Below the pieces are notes generated by a model. The model did no database searches and was not told the origin of the DNA. It saw nothing but the letters and a program-made list of their open reading frames with translations. Below, piece by piece: positions 1 through 11,919 of a DNA stretch of 64,000 nt; position 1 is the first letter of the stretch, and each line of letters opens with the position of its first letter. Where the stretch lies: positions 62,001-126,000 of the forward strand of contig JANDJZ010000119.1 in the NCBI GenBank assembly GCA_027943245.1, read 5' to 3'. Source of the DNA: Acanthamoeba sp. SK_2022b. Taxonomy: Eukaryota > Discosea > Longamoebia > Acanthamoebidae. Both the position numbers and the translations under genes were made by a program.

Positions 1-2460
1 GGCTTCGGCAGCCAGCGCGCTTCGGTGGGCAAAGGCGAAGAAGTCGCTGAGGCGCGTTGGGAACGTGTGGTCCTCCAGCACCTGAAAGAACGTGTCCATC
101 TTCGCGACGCGCATGCCACCCCCCAACACGTTTCGCGTGAGCCACGACTGCAACGGCTGCCGTCTGCGTTTGGAGGCGTTAAAGGGGGGCGGGAGAGGCG
201 AGCGGCACCTTGGGCTTGCGGATGGAGGTGAAAGGAACGGAGGAGAAGTAGTAGGTGCGGAAGTCCTTCAGCACAACCTGGATGCCGCGGTAGTTGCCGG
301 CCTCAGTGGTGATGGCCCCCATCTTGGTGATCTTGGTGATGAGCGTCAGCGGGAACGAGAAGCAGTGGGCCCCCTTCTCGGCGGCTTTCTGTGGTCGACG
401 CCAAAACAGAGTAAGCCGCTGGCAAGGCCAAATGAGAGATAGCGTGTGCGTGCGTACAGGATCGTCTGGACAGAAGGCGAGGCGGTAGTTGGTGATGATG
501 GCCGCGCCCATGGCCGCTTCGCAGCGATGGAACGACAGCAGGTGATGTTTGACCAACGCGACCCGCTCGCCCTCGAGTAGGTGGTACTCGGGATCCTTCT
601 GGTCCTCGAGCGGCAGCTCTTCGGTCCGCATCTCGAACGCCTGTTCAGGAAACATTTGACATTTAAATTAATAAAATTATAGTTGAAAATAGTGAAGGCG
701 TGGCGCGTGTTTGCGTAGGTAAGTGTCCCATGGGCGTACTTCGATGATGCGCCGTAGCTTCTTCACGCCGCCGTTCTCGCGAATGGTGTGTCTCCTTCGC
801 TCTTCCACCACGGGGCTCGCCTCCTCCTCCTCGGCCTCACCCTTCTCGGGGAACACCAGCGAGAAGTAACAATTCGGGTCCTGCGGCGCGGACGTCGACG
901 GCGAATATTCGCTGTCGGCGATGATCCGCTTGTTGCCCTGTACCAACGCCCCCCCCCCCGAACGAACGTGAGCGCCATGCAATCCGTAGGGACAACGACA
1001 GCAAAGAAGGGGGAGGCGAGCAGACGCCTGACCTCGGGGCGAAGGTAGAGCACGTGGGAGCACGAGCGAATCGTCCAGCCCACGCCATGGCCATTAATGG
1101 GGCAGTCAATGGTGAAGAGCTCCTCCTTGTTGGGCTCGTTGACTGACTTCCCATCGGCGGCCACCACGCCCTTCTTGCCCACGCGCCAGCACCTGCGATG
1201 CATCACCACGCGCTGTCAGTCAAACTCGGCTGGGAGACAATGACACATGAGTGCCTCTCGGCGAAGGAGATTATGATCACGAAGAGGAGTGAGAGTAAAC
1301 CGTTTCTTGGTCGTGGCTATGGTGCACGTGTTTCGAGGGCCGAGCTGGATGAGAAAGACTTCTTTTCGGTCGATCCTCTTACGTGAGGGCACCAGCCCAC
1401 CATTAGGCAGCACGCTCACAAACAGGCCCTGGGCCGTCTTGAAGGCGACCTATCCACCGACAGTAGGCGTGTAAGCCTGGAGGCCATGCCTTCTAGAAAG
1501 CGCAAGTCGTGTGCAGAGAGAGAGAGAGAGGAAGGAGAGAGACGGAGCACCTTGAAGGCGAGCTGGAATAGCTGCGAGTCCTTGATGGAAATTTGTGTGG
1601 CAGATGGGTCGCACCTAAGCGAGCCATCCTCACGAACCTCCACATAGGTGCCCGTGGCCTTGCTGCGAATCGTGAACAGGTTGGCGTGCAGCACCTCGAT
1701 CGTGAACAGCTCCTCGTCGGCCCGCCCACGCACCGTCGTCGGCTTCCCTTTACCGCGCCAGGCCTCCGTCGACGCAGCCTCCGCCTGTGGCTGTGCATCG
1801 GCATCAATGTCGTCCGTGCCTGTCGCGGTCGTGGCTGCTGTCTTGTCGTCGGCGCCGGTGGCCGTCAGCAGGCCCTCGGGATAGGTCACCCGCCAGTAGC
1901 GCCCGTTGTCGGCTCGCAGGCTAAAGTAGGGGGAGATCTCTGCGTCCTGGACGCGGGATGCGGCCAGCGACGCAACATCGGAGCTCGAGGCGGCGAGCAG
2001 GTGGCGCCGCTGGTGATCATGCGGATGGGGGTGGCTCATGCTTCGCATGCGCATGCCGAAGCCGTCATCGCCCAGCAGACCGCTGTGCCACTCGATCTCG
2101 AACACCTCCTGGTTCTTCTTGAGCCACGCCTGGCGGCTATGCATGAAGCTCGCCTTCAGAGCGCCATCGCTACCGTGTCGGCACACGAACTTGTTGTTGT
2201 GCGCCCGCAACGCCAGCTGACGCCAAACCAAAGAGACCAGGTCCCGTAAGTCGAGCCTCGAATAAAGTATTTTCTTAAATTAATTATATAAATGCAAGAG
2301 GCAGGCGCAAGATCAATTAATTAAACATATATCAAATTTTATTTTTTCAATTTAATATGAAACAAAAAAATTACAAAAGAAACGAAGCATAAAAATAACA
2401 CGAGCACGTGGACAAGATGTGGGAAGATCTTACCCGAGAAAACTGGGCGAGGTACCACAT
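1..2460 (-). CDS. Myotubularin-family protein with N-terminal fascin-like repeats (partial, continues left of window)
   Basis: Proposed start at 2460 gives a 9-codon first exon (2434-2460) with donor GTAAGA. The next exon begins near 2218 and carries beta-trefoil (fascin/actin-crosslinking) repeats such as LALRAHNNKFVC, FSLRADNGRYWRV and ATGTYVEVREDGSLRC. More trefoil-like exons follow at about 1250-1460 and 1030-1209. A charged linker (about 720-940) leads to a PH-GRAM domain (about 179-655: AAIITNYRLAF, then YRGIQVVLKDFRTYYF), as found before the catalytic domain of myotubularin 3-phosphoinositide phosphatases. A last exon at 1-165 continues with RLSDFFAFAH, typical of the GRAM-phosphatase junction. 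The Cys-Arg catalytic loop lies outside the window, so activity cannot be judged. If active it would dephosphorylate PI3P or PI(3,5)P2 on endosomes. The trefoil part suggests actin or other ligand binding, which is inference. The exact start is uncertain. Confidence 0.72.
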
Positions 2461-2808
2461 GACCGCACTGCCGCCGTCGTTCAGCCCAGAGGAGGGGAAG
2501 GTTTCTGGCTGTGCTATAGAGTGTCTCCGCCGATCCATCCTTCTCTACGCCGCCGGTGCCGGCCGGCAAACAAATTGATTGCTTGAATTGTTGTCTAAGT
2601 ACAAGACTTGCTTGACCTTGTTCGAAGGCAACTCTCTGGCCTACGTATGAAGTTACCCGTGTGATGCGAATAAAAATCAATTGGCTTGTACTCCTCGTGT
2701 CCTGTGCTTCGAGTTGTGCCTTCTTTCTTTTATTGTCTGTTGGCGTCGACGCCAAACACGTGCGGCGCACGAATTCTCTTTCTCTTTCGCAGAGAACGAG
2801 GACCGGCA

Positions 2809-5674
2809 CTATTGGGGCAAGGCCGGCACGGGGGGTACCCCACGCCCTTCGGCTTCTTCCACGTCTCTGGCTCCTGTTGCTGCTGTTGTGTGGCCGCCAG
2901 CCCGGGCTGTGGATGGCGTCCATTTGTCGAGTATTGTTCTCATTGTGTTTACATCCAGCGGCTGCACGAGGCACGTCATTAGCAAAAGGGGCAGCGTGAG
3001 GAGACAGCGGGAGAAGCGCACCTTGGCTACGAAGTCGTCCATGCCACATATGTAGCACTCGTCTTGATACTCGCGCGTCGTCGAGGCCGTCACTGCCGCG
3101 ATGGGGATGCGGCCCCGCCTGCCTCCACCCTCTGCCCGCCGCCTCTCCAACTCGCGTATCTTCGTTGTCGCCTTGAAACCATCCATCACTGCATCGCGTT
3201 TCAATGAACGGCGCATTCCAGCAATCGACAAGACGCGTCAGCAGTGCCGCTTACCTGGCATCTGGCAGTCCATCAGGACAAGCGCGTAGCTGTGGCCCTC
3301 GCCAGCGTCGGTGTGGTCGTCGCCAGCCTGTTCCTCGAAGGCAAATGCCCTTGCGACGGCGTCGAGGGCCTCCAGGCCGTTGCCTGCGATATCCACGTTG
3401 TAGCCGAGCGACTCCAACATCCGCAGGCCAACCTTCTGATTGACGTGATTGTCCTCCACGAGTAGCACCCAAGGCTTGCTCAGCCTCACGCTTCGCTCGT
3501 CGTCGTCTACTTCATCATTTCTGCCTTCCTCTTGCTGGCCGCCATGCATCACCTCACACTCGCTGCAGCGAACTGTTTCTGTCTCTGTCGAGTTGAGCTG
3601 CGGCTGCACATTGTCCTGGAGGTGTGCGTCGTGGTCGATGTCCGGCACGCAGGGAAGCGGGAGGACGATGGTGAATATCGAGCCGTGGTCGGGCTCGCTC
3701 GAACACGTGAGGCTCCCGTCCATGGCCTCCACCAGCCGCTTGCTGATGGCTAGTCCCAACCCGTTGCCCCCGTACTCGCGACGCAGGGAGTCGTCGAGCT
3801 GGGAGAAGCCCTGTAGCAGCCACGGCACAGAGTTCAGCACCTGGCCTGGCGCCAACCACGGGTTCCCAGGGAAAGGGTCGAATCCAAGACACAGGCGTAC
3901 GGAGAAGAGGCGAGCAAGGTTGTCGGTGTTGATGCCGATCCCCGTATCGATGACCTGCAACTCGACCAGAGGGGCACCTGAGTCGCTGCGGTCGTCACCC
4001 GACTTGCCGACCCTCGGTTCGAGTTCCCGCGCGATCAGCTTCACGCTGCCACCAGCCGGCGTGAACTTGACAGCGTTCGAAAGGAGGCGCTGCAGGATCT
4101 GGTTCACGCTCTGCGCGTTGCCCCAGCGTCGCTCGTGCTCGAGGTGGATGTTGCGGGTCATGCACACGCCCTTGCGCACAGCATCGCCGACGCATTGGCC
4201 CCATACGCACTCGATCTCATGCGGCAGCGAGAAGGCCGCATTGACGAGGTTAGGCGTGGCGCAGCTGAGAGCCTGAAAGGAGAGCATGTCGCTGATGAGT
4301 TTGTTCAGGTGTTGTGCGCAGTCGAGGATCAGCTTCATGGCCTCGCGCGCGCGGGTCGGATCTACTGGGCCGCCTGCGAGCAGCCGGCTGGTCTCTCCGA
4401 TGATGCCGTGGAGCGGCGAGCGCAGCTCTGTGCGAAGGTTGAGTGCGGTGAGCTTCTCCTGTAATGAACACTTGGAGTGAAGATATGCGCTGTTGGATGA
4501 TGCGCACCGTGGCTCGTGTTGGCTATGAAGCGCTCCTTGGCCCTGTTCGCCTGAACCAGCTGGTCGTTGGCGGCCTCCTTCTCCGCCAGCGCGCGCTGCA
4601 TTTGGCGGAGGGCCGACGAACGCGACAGCTCGTAACCGACGCACGAAATGCCCACGTACATCGCGAATTGGAACGTGGCGACCAAGCGTCTAACACACAC
4701 CACCACCAATGCCACATTCCACAGACGCACCACGTGGGTTTGTGCCAAGCCTCCCAGTGATCTAACGCAGGATACACGCGGGGGAAGACGTTGGCGACTT
4801 ACAAGCCGGGCAAGTGCTCCTCGGGGAAGCCGGAACAGTAGCACGAATCGCGCAGGAGATCGCTCCAAAACGGGAGCATCGTGTGGAGGAGCGTCCCGAC
4901 GAAGAGCATCAAGCTGCCGCCCTTCACGCCCGTGATGAAGAAGGCCTGCATGGGCAACACCAGGAACCTGCCCCCCCCCCCGAGAGCTCACGGAGTTGGC
5001 CTGCTGTGTGTCGCGTCATGTATTCAAGAGACACGAGGCGCGCACGTACCACTTGTCCACGCCCAGCGAGGGCGCGCACACCGTGAGACGAGAGGCAAAC
5101 AGGTACAGGTGGCTGGATAGGCACGAAAAGAATGTAAGGGCACCAAAGACCAGCAGCAAAAGAAATGGTACAGGGAGGTGTACGCCGTCCAGAGGAAGAG
5201 GACGCAGGACGTGCTGAAGCGGAGGCGTAGGAGAAGGAGGAGGAAGGCGGTAGAGAGTAGGTTTGTGAGGGCGACAGCCGCAGACCGCAGCATGCTCGTC
5301 ATCAGCGCGAAGGCGATCACCAGCCCCAGGTTCATTACGGCGTAGCTCGTCAGTATGAGCACGAAGAGCGTGCAGGCGCCGTCCAACGAGTGGTCCGTCC
5401 CAGCCGTAGCGGTAAGTGGTTTGCTCGTCTCTTTGGCCTTCTTCCTTTTCATGCTTCTTCTGGCCTTTGTTGTCTTTCGCCGACCTCCTTGCGTCTGTTT
5501 CTTCTTGTCCACAAGGGATCACCTCACGCCTTGGTGTCGCTACGACCTTTTGTCTCCTATGGGGCTTTCTGCTTGAGTGCGCACGAACAAGGTGCACAGC
5601 GCCACCGTTGGACGACGCGGTGACATAGCGAAAGAAAGCGGGAACGAGCCAAACCGGCTGTCAATCTCCGTCAT
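2809..5674 (-). CDS. Membrane-anchored hybrid sensor histidine kinase with C-terminal receiver
   Basis: The N-terminal exons (about 4800-5400) encode several hydrophobic segments, for example LFVLILTSYAVMNLGLVIA and VPFLLLLVFGALTFF. After a short coiled linker comes a HisKA domain. Splicing 4526/4427 rebuilds the H-box FIANTSHELRSPLHGI with its phospho-accepting His. The HATPase part shows the N-box (LLSNAVKFTPAGG), the G1 box (VIDTGIGI) and the G2 box (YGGNGLGLAISKRLVE), the latter after an intron. A receiver follows with VLLVEDN acidic residues, phospho-acceptor Asp in LMDCQMP, and the conserved Lys exon ending in DDFVAK. Splicing gives LMDCQMPVMDGF. The stop is at 2809. A His-to-Asp phosphorelay that would pass to an HPt protein is expected from the family. 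The input signal is unknown, as no PAS or periplasmic sensor domain is visible. The start ATG at 5674 is tentative; the first exons could not be joined with certainty. Confidence 0.85.
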
Positions 5675-5765
5675 CCTCCCACCGGAGATTATACCTACCA
5701 ACCGTTGCCTCACGTCTCCCACCCCAGGCACGACGCACGCGACTGAGTTGTCGCTAACGTGGGTC

Positions 5766-8700
5766 TCAGCCTTCCCACATTCTCTGCGTGGCGAACCAAG
5801 CGTCGGTGCCCCAGTGCATGTTGTTGTGCGGCACTTCGTCGGTCGACGGGGAGTCCCCGTCACCACCGTCGCGCCTCCGCTCCTTCTCCCTCTTTGGGAC
5901 TGGTCGCTTTCCGGTCCTCGCGCTCGGCCTCCGCTTTTTCCGTCGCCTTGGTAGCTGCCTCGTCATGAACTCCCCCGAGGACATGCCCTCCTCCTCTCCC
6001 TTCTCGCCGTAGACATGTCGCTTGATCCAAGCGATCGTCGACGTCAGGTCAACCTCCCTCGCCTTCTCCTCGAGCAATGTGAGCAAGGCCGGGTTGTCCA
6101 TGGGGATTGCCTCATCCAGCTGTGGGTCCAGGCGATGAAAGTTTTCGCCCAGCAGAGTCGCCGATAGCTGCCCCCCCCCCCAACAGCAGGTGCGTGAGCG
6201 ACCAGTGAGGCGAGATGTGAAGAAGGGAACCTACCTGCGTGGCGTTCAGCTGGGCGCTGTACAACATCATCTCGGACAGCCACGGTGCCCACTGGAGCAC
6301 GCCCCAGTCGTGATCGTTGTTAGTTTCGATGAAGCGCGCTATGTAGCCCGTGCCGATCGATAGAACATGTATCTGCACACAATACGCGCGCACGTACATT
6401 GCGCGGTCAGGAGGGATTGTGGAGTTGCAGGGGAGTGTTGCGGGATCGACCTTGGACGGAATCTTGGGTGTGCCGACCGTGTCCGGGCTCAGGACGGTGG
6501 TAATGGCGGCCAGTGCGGGGTTGTTCGATACAATGGCGCCGTCCACGTGACATCTGTGCGAAGGGAAAAAAGTGGGCGCTGTTGGGCAGCATCGTCAGTG
6601 ATTATTATATAAACAATACTGGAAAGGAGTGGCGTACCAGCGGCAGAGGCGAGGACCAGGTCCATGACCAGTGAGTCGCTGTCCACCTTCAACGAAGACG
6701 TTTGCGTGTCCTTGCTCTGCTTGTTGCTGTTGGGCAGCATCCGCTTTGACGCGCTCGTGTTGTCAATGGGCGTGATGTCACGCAGATCGGTATCGCTTCT
6801 TTGCATGGCTGCCATGCCTAGGTTGTGCATGCTACCCGCGCGATTCTTGACGTCGGAAGGCTTGACCAGGGTTCTGGATGACTGGCGTGAGTGCTCACCG
6901 CCTGATCGCCTCTCCACCGACCCACACTCCGTGTCGGCGTCATCATCTGAGTCGTGACCTCCTGGCTTCGGTTTCCGTTTTGCCGTCGTCAGCGGCCACT
7001 CCGTAGACGATGCGCCTAACGCTCGTTCCATCGCAGTGAGAGGCCCTCGCGCGGTGGCCGGTCGATCGCCAGGCCTGGGCGGCGCCGAGCTGCGAGTAAA
7101 CTGAAGATGCAGCTGAGCTGCCCTCTGCGACTCTTCCTTGCTGCCCTTGCCTCCGCTGTGATGTCGAGAATGTGCGCGGGGCCTCGGCATGGCAGCGCTG
7201 GTGGAGTCGGCATCCCCTGCCGCCGTCACTTCGATTTCGGGTCCGTCTGCGATGGCCTCTTTGGCCTTGCCTTCGCTTGTCGGCCCGTCGTGGCTGATGT
7301 CAATCTCAGTCGCTTCGTTCGACGTTGAGTCCATCGACTTATAGCGCCGGAAAGCGTATGGGTCGTTGTCGCCGTCGCCTCTCCTGGCCGGTTCGGCGAG
7401 GCCCTTATCCCTCGTGTACCTCCGGTTGCGCGCCTTGGTCTCCTTGGCCTCGTCTTCCTTTCGCCGTTCCGCCGACGCGATCATGTCCTCGGCCGGATTG
7501 CGTTTCTCCTGACCAACCTTGTTTTCGCTTCGGACGCGTCCGAGCGATTTCTTGCGCCGCGCCGAGTCCGGCGCTGCTTGCGCGTCGGCGCTCGAGTTTT
7601 TACTGCCTATGCCGGTGGGACTGGATAGTGGTCGAGCCAGCACCTCCCCGCTCATCTGCATGTTTCGCATATCGTCATCTTCCTCTTCCTCTTCGCTGCT
7701 CGTCACGTCTTTCTTTAGCCTCGGCAGGTTATGATACACGCGCGGGCTCCAGGACCTGAACGCGAGCCACGAGGGTGAGAGCTGGTACCATGTCGCTCTA
7801 CTAGACGAGCGCGCAGGGTCTCGCGGCTTACCTGTTCGTGCCCTCCTTACGGTTGTCGAGTAGGAACGTCGATATCAGCAGGTTGCGCGGGCAGGTCTCC
7901 AGCGTGGCGCCTGTAGTGAACGAGAATGAGGGGGCGCTGATGCTGGAGGAAGGTTTGCCAAACGAGCAAAATTGCACCTCGTAACGACTCCTCGAGAATG
8001 ATCTTGAGGTTGGTCATGGAGTACTTGGCCTGGCGAAGCGGGTAGCCGTGGAACTGTCGCACATTGCGGGGCATGAAGAAGAGAGGGCCCAGCGAAAGGA
8101 GCATCTTTTGCATGTACCCGGGCGACCTGATCAGCAGATCGATGAAATCGAGAGAGGTGGTGAATACCGAACACCGAATCTCGAGATGCGTCGGGTGCTG
8201 GGTGACCTACCTGCCCGTGGCCAGCGCCGACGCCACGATGCTGCCGGCCGATACGCCGGCGAAGAGATCTACCCGCTCCATGAGGTCGGGAAAGATCTCC
8301 ACCAGCCGCAGCAAGAGTGTGGTGAGGATGATTCCTCTGATAACGATCGGAAGAGACAACAGAAGAACCGGGGTTAGATGAGCCCACGCGAATTCGAAGA
8401 TATTTTCAGCGCACCTGAGACCGCCGCCGTCCAAGCTGAGGATGAAGAAATCCTTGTTGGTCTTGAGTTCGCTCTTGTCCACGGTGGCGGGGTCGATGCC
8501 GAGCTTCTTGTTCTTGGTGAAGACGGTGTTGCCCAAAGGCGTCTTGCCTATCTCCAATATGGCGCGCTCGTGCGAATCCCGTATCTCATTTCGCAGCTTG
8601 GTAGTTTCCTTGGTCTCCTGCACGAGGTCAACCACGGTGAGGGGTGATGGATTTGCTGTCAGACTGTGTGCAATCAGCATTGGAGTTGCAAGGCGCGAGT

Positions 8701-11534
8701 ACCTCGACCGTCGATTTTCGCAGGTAATGTTCGCTGTGCTCGGAATCTTCGCCCACCGAATCGAGGAAACGATTGGGCAGCACTCGGTCGGCAACCTCGA
8801 CCGACGCTAACACTGATCAGTGGTTAGCTTGTGTCATCGTTTGACATCTTGATCGAGCTGCGGCGTGGTTCGCGTACTGCTGCCCGAGGAGGGGCTTGGA
8901 ACGGCTGGCCCACCGTTGTAGGTCGTATCGAACTCGGGGCGCTCGGGGTGCGACGAGGTTCGTCGATGTATTGGCACCAAATTGGTTTCCCTAACTGAGT
9001 ACAGCACGCAAAGTTACAGCGTGGCGACACCTGGAGGAAACGGAGACCAAGAAGTGGGGCAGAAACATACCGTCTGATCGCTTGCGTACGCTCGTATTGG
9101 CCCGCTTGATCTTGTACTTGGTATTGGTGGCCACAGCCTGGATAGGGAAAGGAATGAGGAAGACGTTCGTTAGCTAGCGGGCATCATGCTGCACAGAACG
9201 CTGATCCGTGTTAGGGAAGATGACGTGAATCACTTTGCCTACCTTGGCTGAGTCTACTTCGTCCAGTAGTGTGCGGTGATGTGTGACAAGATTATTGAGC
9301 CCCTTCTGAGCGATTATGTGTGTCGCCATGGCCACAAGGACGTCTCTGGAGATGGTGACGCGAACATCAGTCAGATTCTGCGCGACCCAATCACCCGGCA
9401 CGTCTTTCTGCTTTGCTGCGGCGTACTTGGATGTCGTGACGAACGAATACAGGGGCTCGTCCTGCTTGAGGAGCGTCAATTTGAACTTGGAGTGTCGGAT
9501 CTTGGACAGATAGGGCGACTTGTCCCACTCCTCCTTCTTCTTGGCCTGGAGCTTGTGTTGCTCCTTATCCGTGAGGATGCCTCGCCTCAGGTTGGTAAGC
9601 GCGGTGAGCGGGACGAGATTCTGTGTTAGAGTTCGTGGCGAGGGTGGTCAGGCAGGAGTAGTGGTATATACAGCGCGGGTATTACGTACGGCCGCCCCGG
9701 GCTTGAGCCATTCGAATTTGTCGCGGTCGGCCACGCAGTAGAATCGGTCCCACTCGTCCTTCTGCTTGACCCACAAGAAGCCGGCCATCTCTTTCCGCTG
9801 TTGATGGTTGTTGCAGCCGTGGGTTGAGAGAGATCAGTTATCTCCGACGCGCGGTGCACACACTCGGTGCACGTACCCCGTCCTCGGTCACGCCTGATTT
9901 GAAGAACTGCTTCCAGGCCATCATCTGCTGTGGCGCTCGCGCAGCCAGCTCTAGCTTATCCCAAGTGGCTATCTCCGTGCCCTCCACATCGAACCACTCC
10001 TCGTCTCCTATGGTATACTTCTCGAGGTGCTCCGGGTCGTGATGCTCCCCCTCGCTGTCGGTGTCGTGCAAACGTACGTCTGCGGAGATGGGCTCTGAAC
10101 CATCTTCCCCTTCCTCGCTTTGCGTATGCTGGCTGTTCTGGGAGCGCCCATCGCCATGCGCAATTGGCTCTTTATGGTGCTTGCCATTGCTGTAGTTGCC
10201 GCTCTTCTCCTTGTCGCTCTTCTGGTCCTGGGCCTTGTGATGGTCTTCTCGCGGGGAAGTGACGTGTGAGAGATCGGCGTGCTGCTGGCTCGTCACGCTT
10301 CTGTCGCTCGAGCCTCGACCCGGCGAGTGGGGTTCGGTCTTGTGTTCGTTCTGCTTCTCCTTGCCGCTGGGCAGGACGTCAGCGGTACCCGTGTGCCCGC
10401 GCTTCCTCTCCAGCTTCAGCCGCTCTTTCTCTTCCTTGTGCCTGGCCTTGGCACGCTCCTTCTCGAGCTTCTCGAGCTTCTTCTGCTCCTTCCTGTGGGC
10501 CTTCTCCCGCTCCTTTTCCTCCTTCTCTTTGCCCTTCTTCTCAGAGTCGGCGTGGCTGGGCTCGAGCGGCGGAGTGTAGAGCTCCAGCACCCAGCCCTCC
10601 TGCTTGCCGAACAGTACGCGAGGCGTGTTCTTGATCAGCATCTGCCGGTTCTTGAGCTTCTTGGGCAACGTCATCACTCCCTGTGCGAAGCCAACGTGAG
10701 AAAAGGTGGCTGGAGGCCGAAGTGAGCGGCAAAAGAGCAACCTGACACTGGAGCGGACAGCTGATTATGCAGCCCATCGACACTTCCATGAGGGCAGGCT
10801 CGGCACCCCGCTTGCCGCACAGCCCCACCACAGCTCGGGGCTGGGATACAACAACGATGCGCAAGGACATGAGACGAGGCGGTAAGGGGACGTAGTCGCG
10901 AGGTGAGAGTAGAGTGCGTGAGGCGGAAAATGCAGAAAGCGGAAAGGCGAACCTCTATGAGTCCCTCAGGAGTGCTGCCCTCCTTCTTCTTCTTGTGGTG
11001 GTGCCCGCGTCCAAGGTGGGCCATCTTCTCAACACCAGAGAACATGATCTTGTGGGCCATGTCGGTGCCTTTCCTGATCTTTACGACGAAGGAGTCGCCA
11101 TGATGAAGCTGGCGCCCGAGCTTGTCCTTGTCCTTCCCCTTCACCTTCTCCTCCTTCTCCTTTTCACCGCCGCCGACCTCCTCTTCCCAGTCGATGGCCT
11201 CCCTCGGCTCTCCCGTCGACGTGGTCAGGCTGTGCTTCCTCGCTCCCCTCGGGCTGCTCGAAGATGAGAGGTCGCTCGAATCGGTGAGAGGGTGTGCGGT
11301 GTCCTCCTGATCGAGGAAGATGTTGACCTCCTCCATCTCCTGTGGAACTTCTTCCCATGATTGCTCCTCACCTTCGCCTCCGTCTTTGCCCTCGTCAGTG
11401 TCCGTACCGAAGGCGCGCTCTATCCATCCCCACAGCTGCTTGACCTCTGTTTGGCCGGCATCGAAAGTCTTCTGGATGGGGCTGGCTACTGTGGTTCGGA
11501 AAAAGGTCGAGCTTCTATCTCGCACCTTTCGCAT
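5766..11534 (-). CDS. Large patatin-like (PNPLA) phospholipase with charged N-terminal half and internal disordered insert
   Basis: ATG at 11534 opens a Lys/Glu-rich half with a PH-like stretch (about 9690-9800: MAGFLWVKQKDEWDRFYCV). The patatin domain begins near 8450 with the oxyanion motif LSLDGGGLR, then nucleophile motif GVSAGS near 8245, and later SAAAPTFFP and HVDGA with the catalytic Asp near 6540. Between them an exon of about 6690-7739 inserts roughly 350 polar residues (Ser, Arg, Glu, Asp) into the catalytic domain. The C-terminal exon (about 5766-6167) is helical, then basic. The exon chain across 8800-9140 joins by consensus sites and stays open (for example VRETNLVPIHRRTSS), which supports one gene rather than two. 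The family hydrolyses acyl esters of phospholipids or triglycerides by a Ser-Asp dyad. The charged N-terminal half would suit membrane or cytoskeletal tethering (inference). Confidence 0.75.
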
Positions 11535-11919
11535 GTTTCAATCGATATAATTCGTCCTAAAGATAAAGATTAATTTTGATTCGATTCGATTTGCCTTCGT
11601 GTAAACTTGAAAAATGCAGTTGAATATGTTCTCCGTTACTCTGATCTCTGCACCATATCGTCCACTTGCGCAGGCGGGGGCTTTCGTCTTGGTTCTTCTC
11701 TGCCGCAGAGTTCGTTACAGGCTCAGATACGGCCCGTTGCACGGCGCGTTTGTCGACACACGAGCAAAAGGAAAGCGCGGTTTGCGGGCTCCATTCCGGT
11801 CAAGGATAATAGAAGAGGTGGCCAACTACTGGTCGTTGATGATGACCGACCTCTTTCTCCTGTGGAAGGAGGAAAACTTCTTCAGCAGGCTCGACTTCTT
11901 CACTATGGGCCGAGACTCG

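Noticed and set aside
8824..9030. Separate small minus gene
   Set aside because: A different frame of the same stretch joins by consensus splice sites to both neighbouring exons of the patatin gene.
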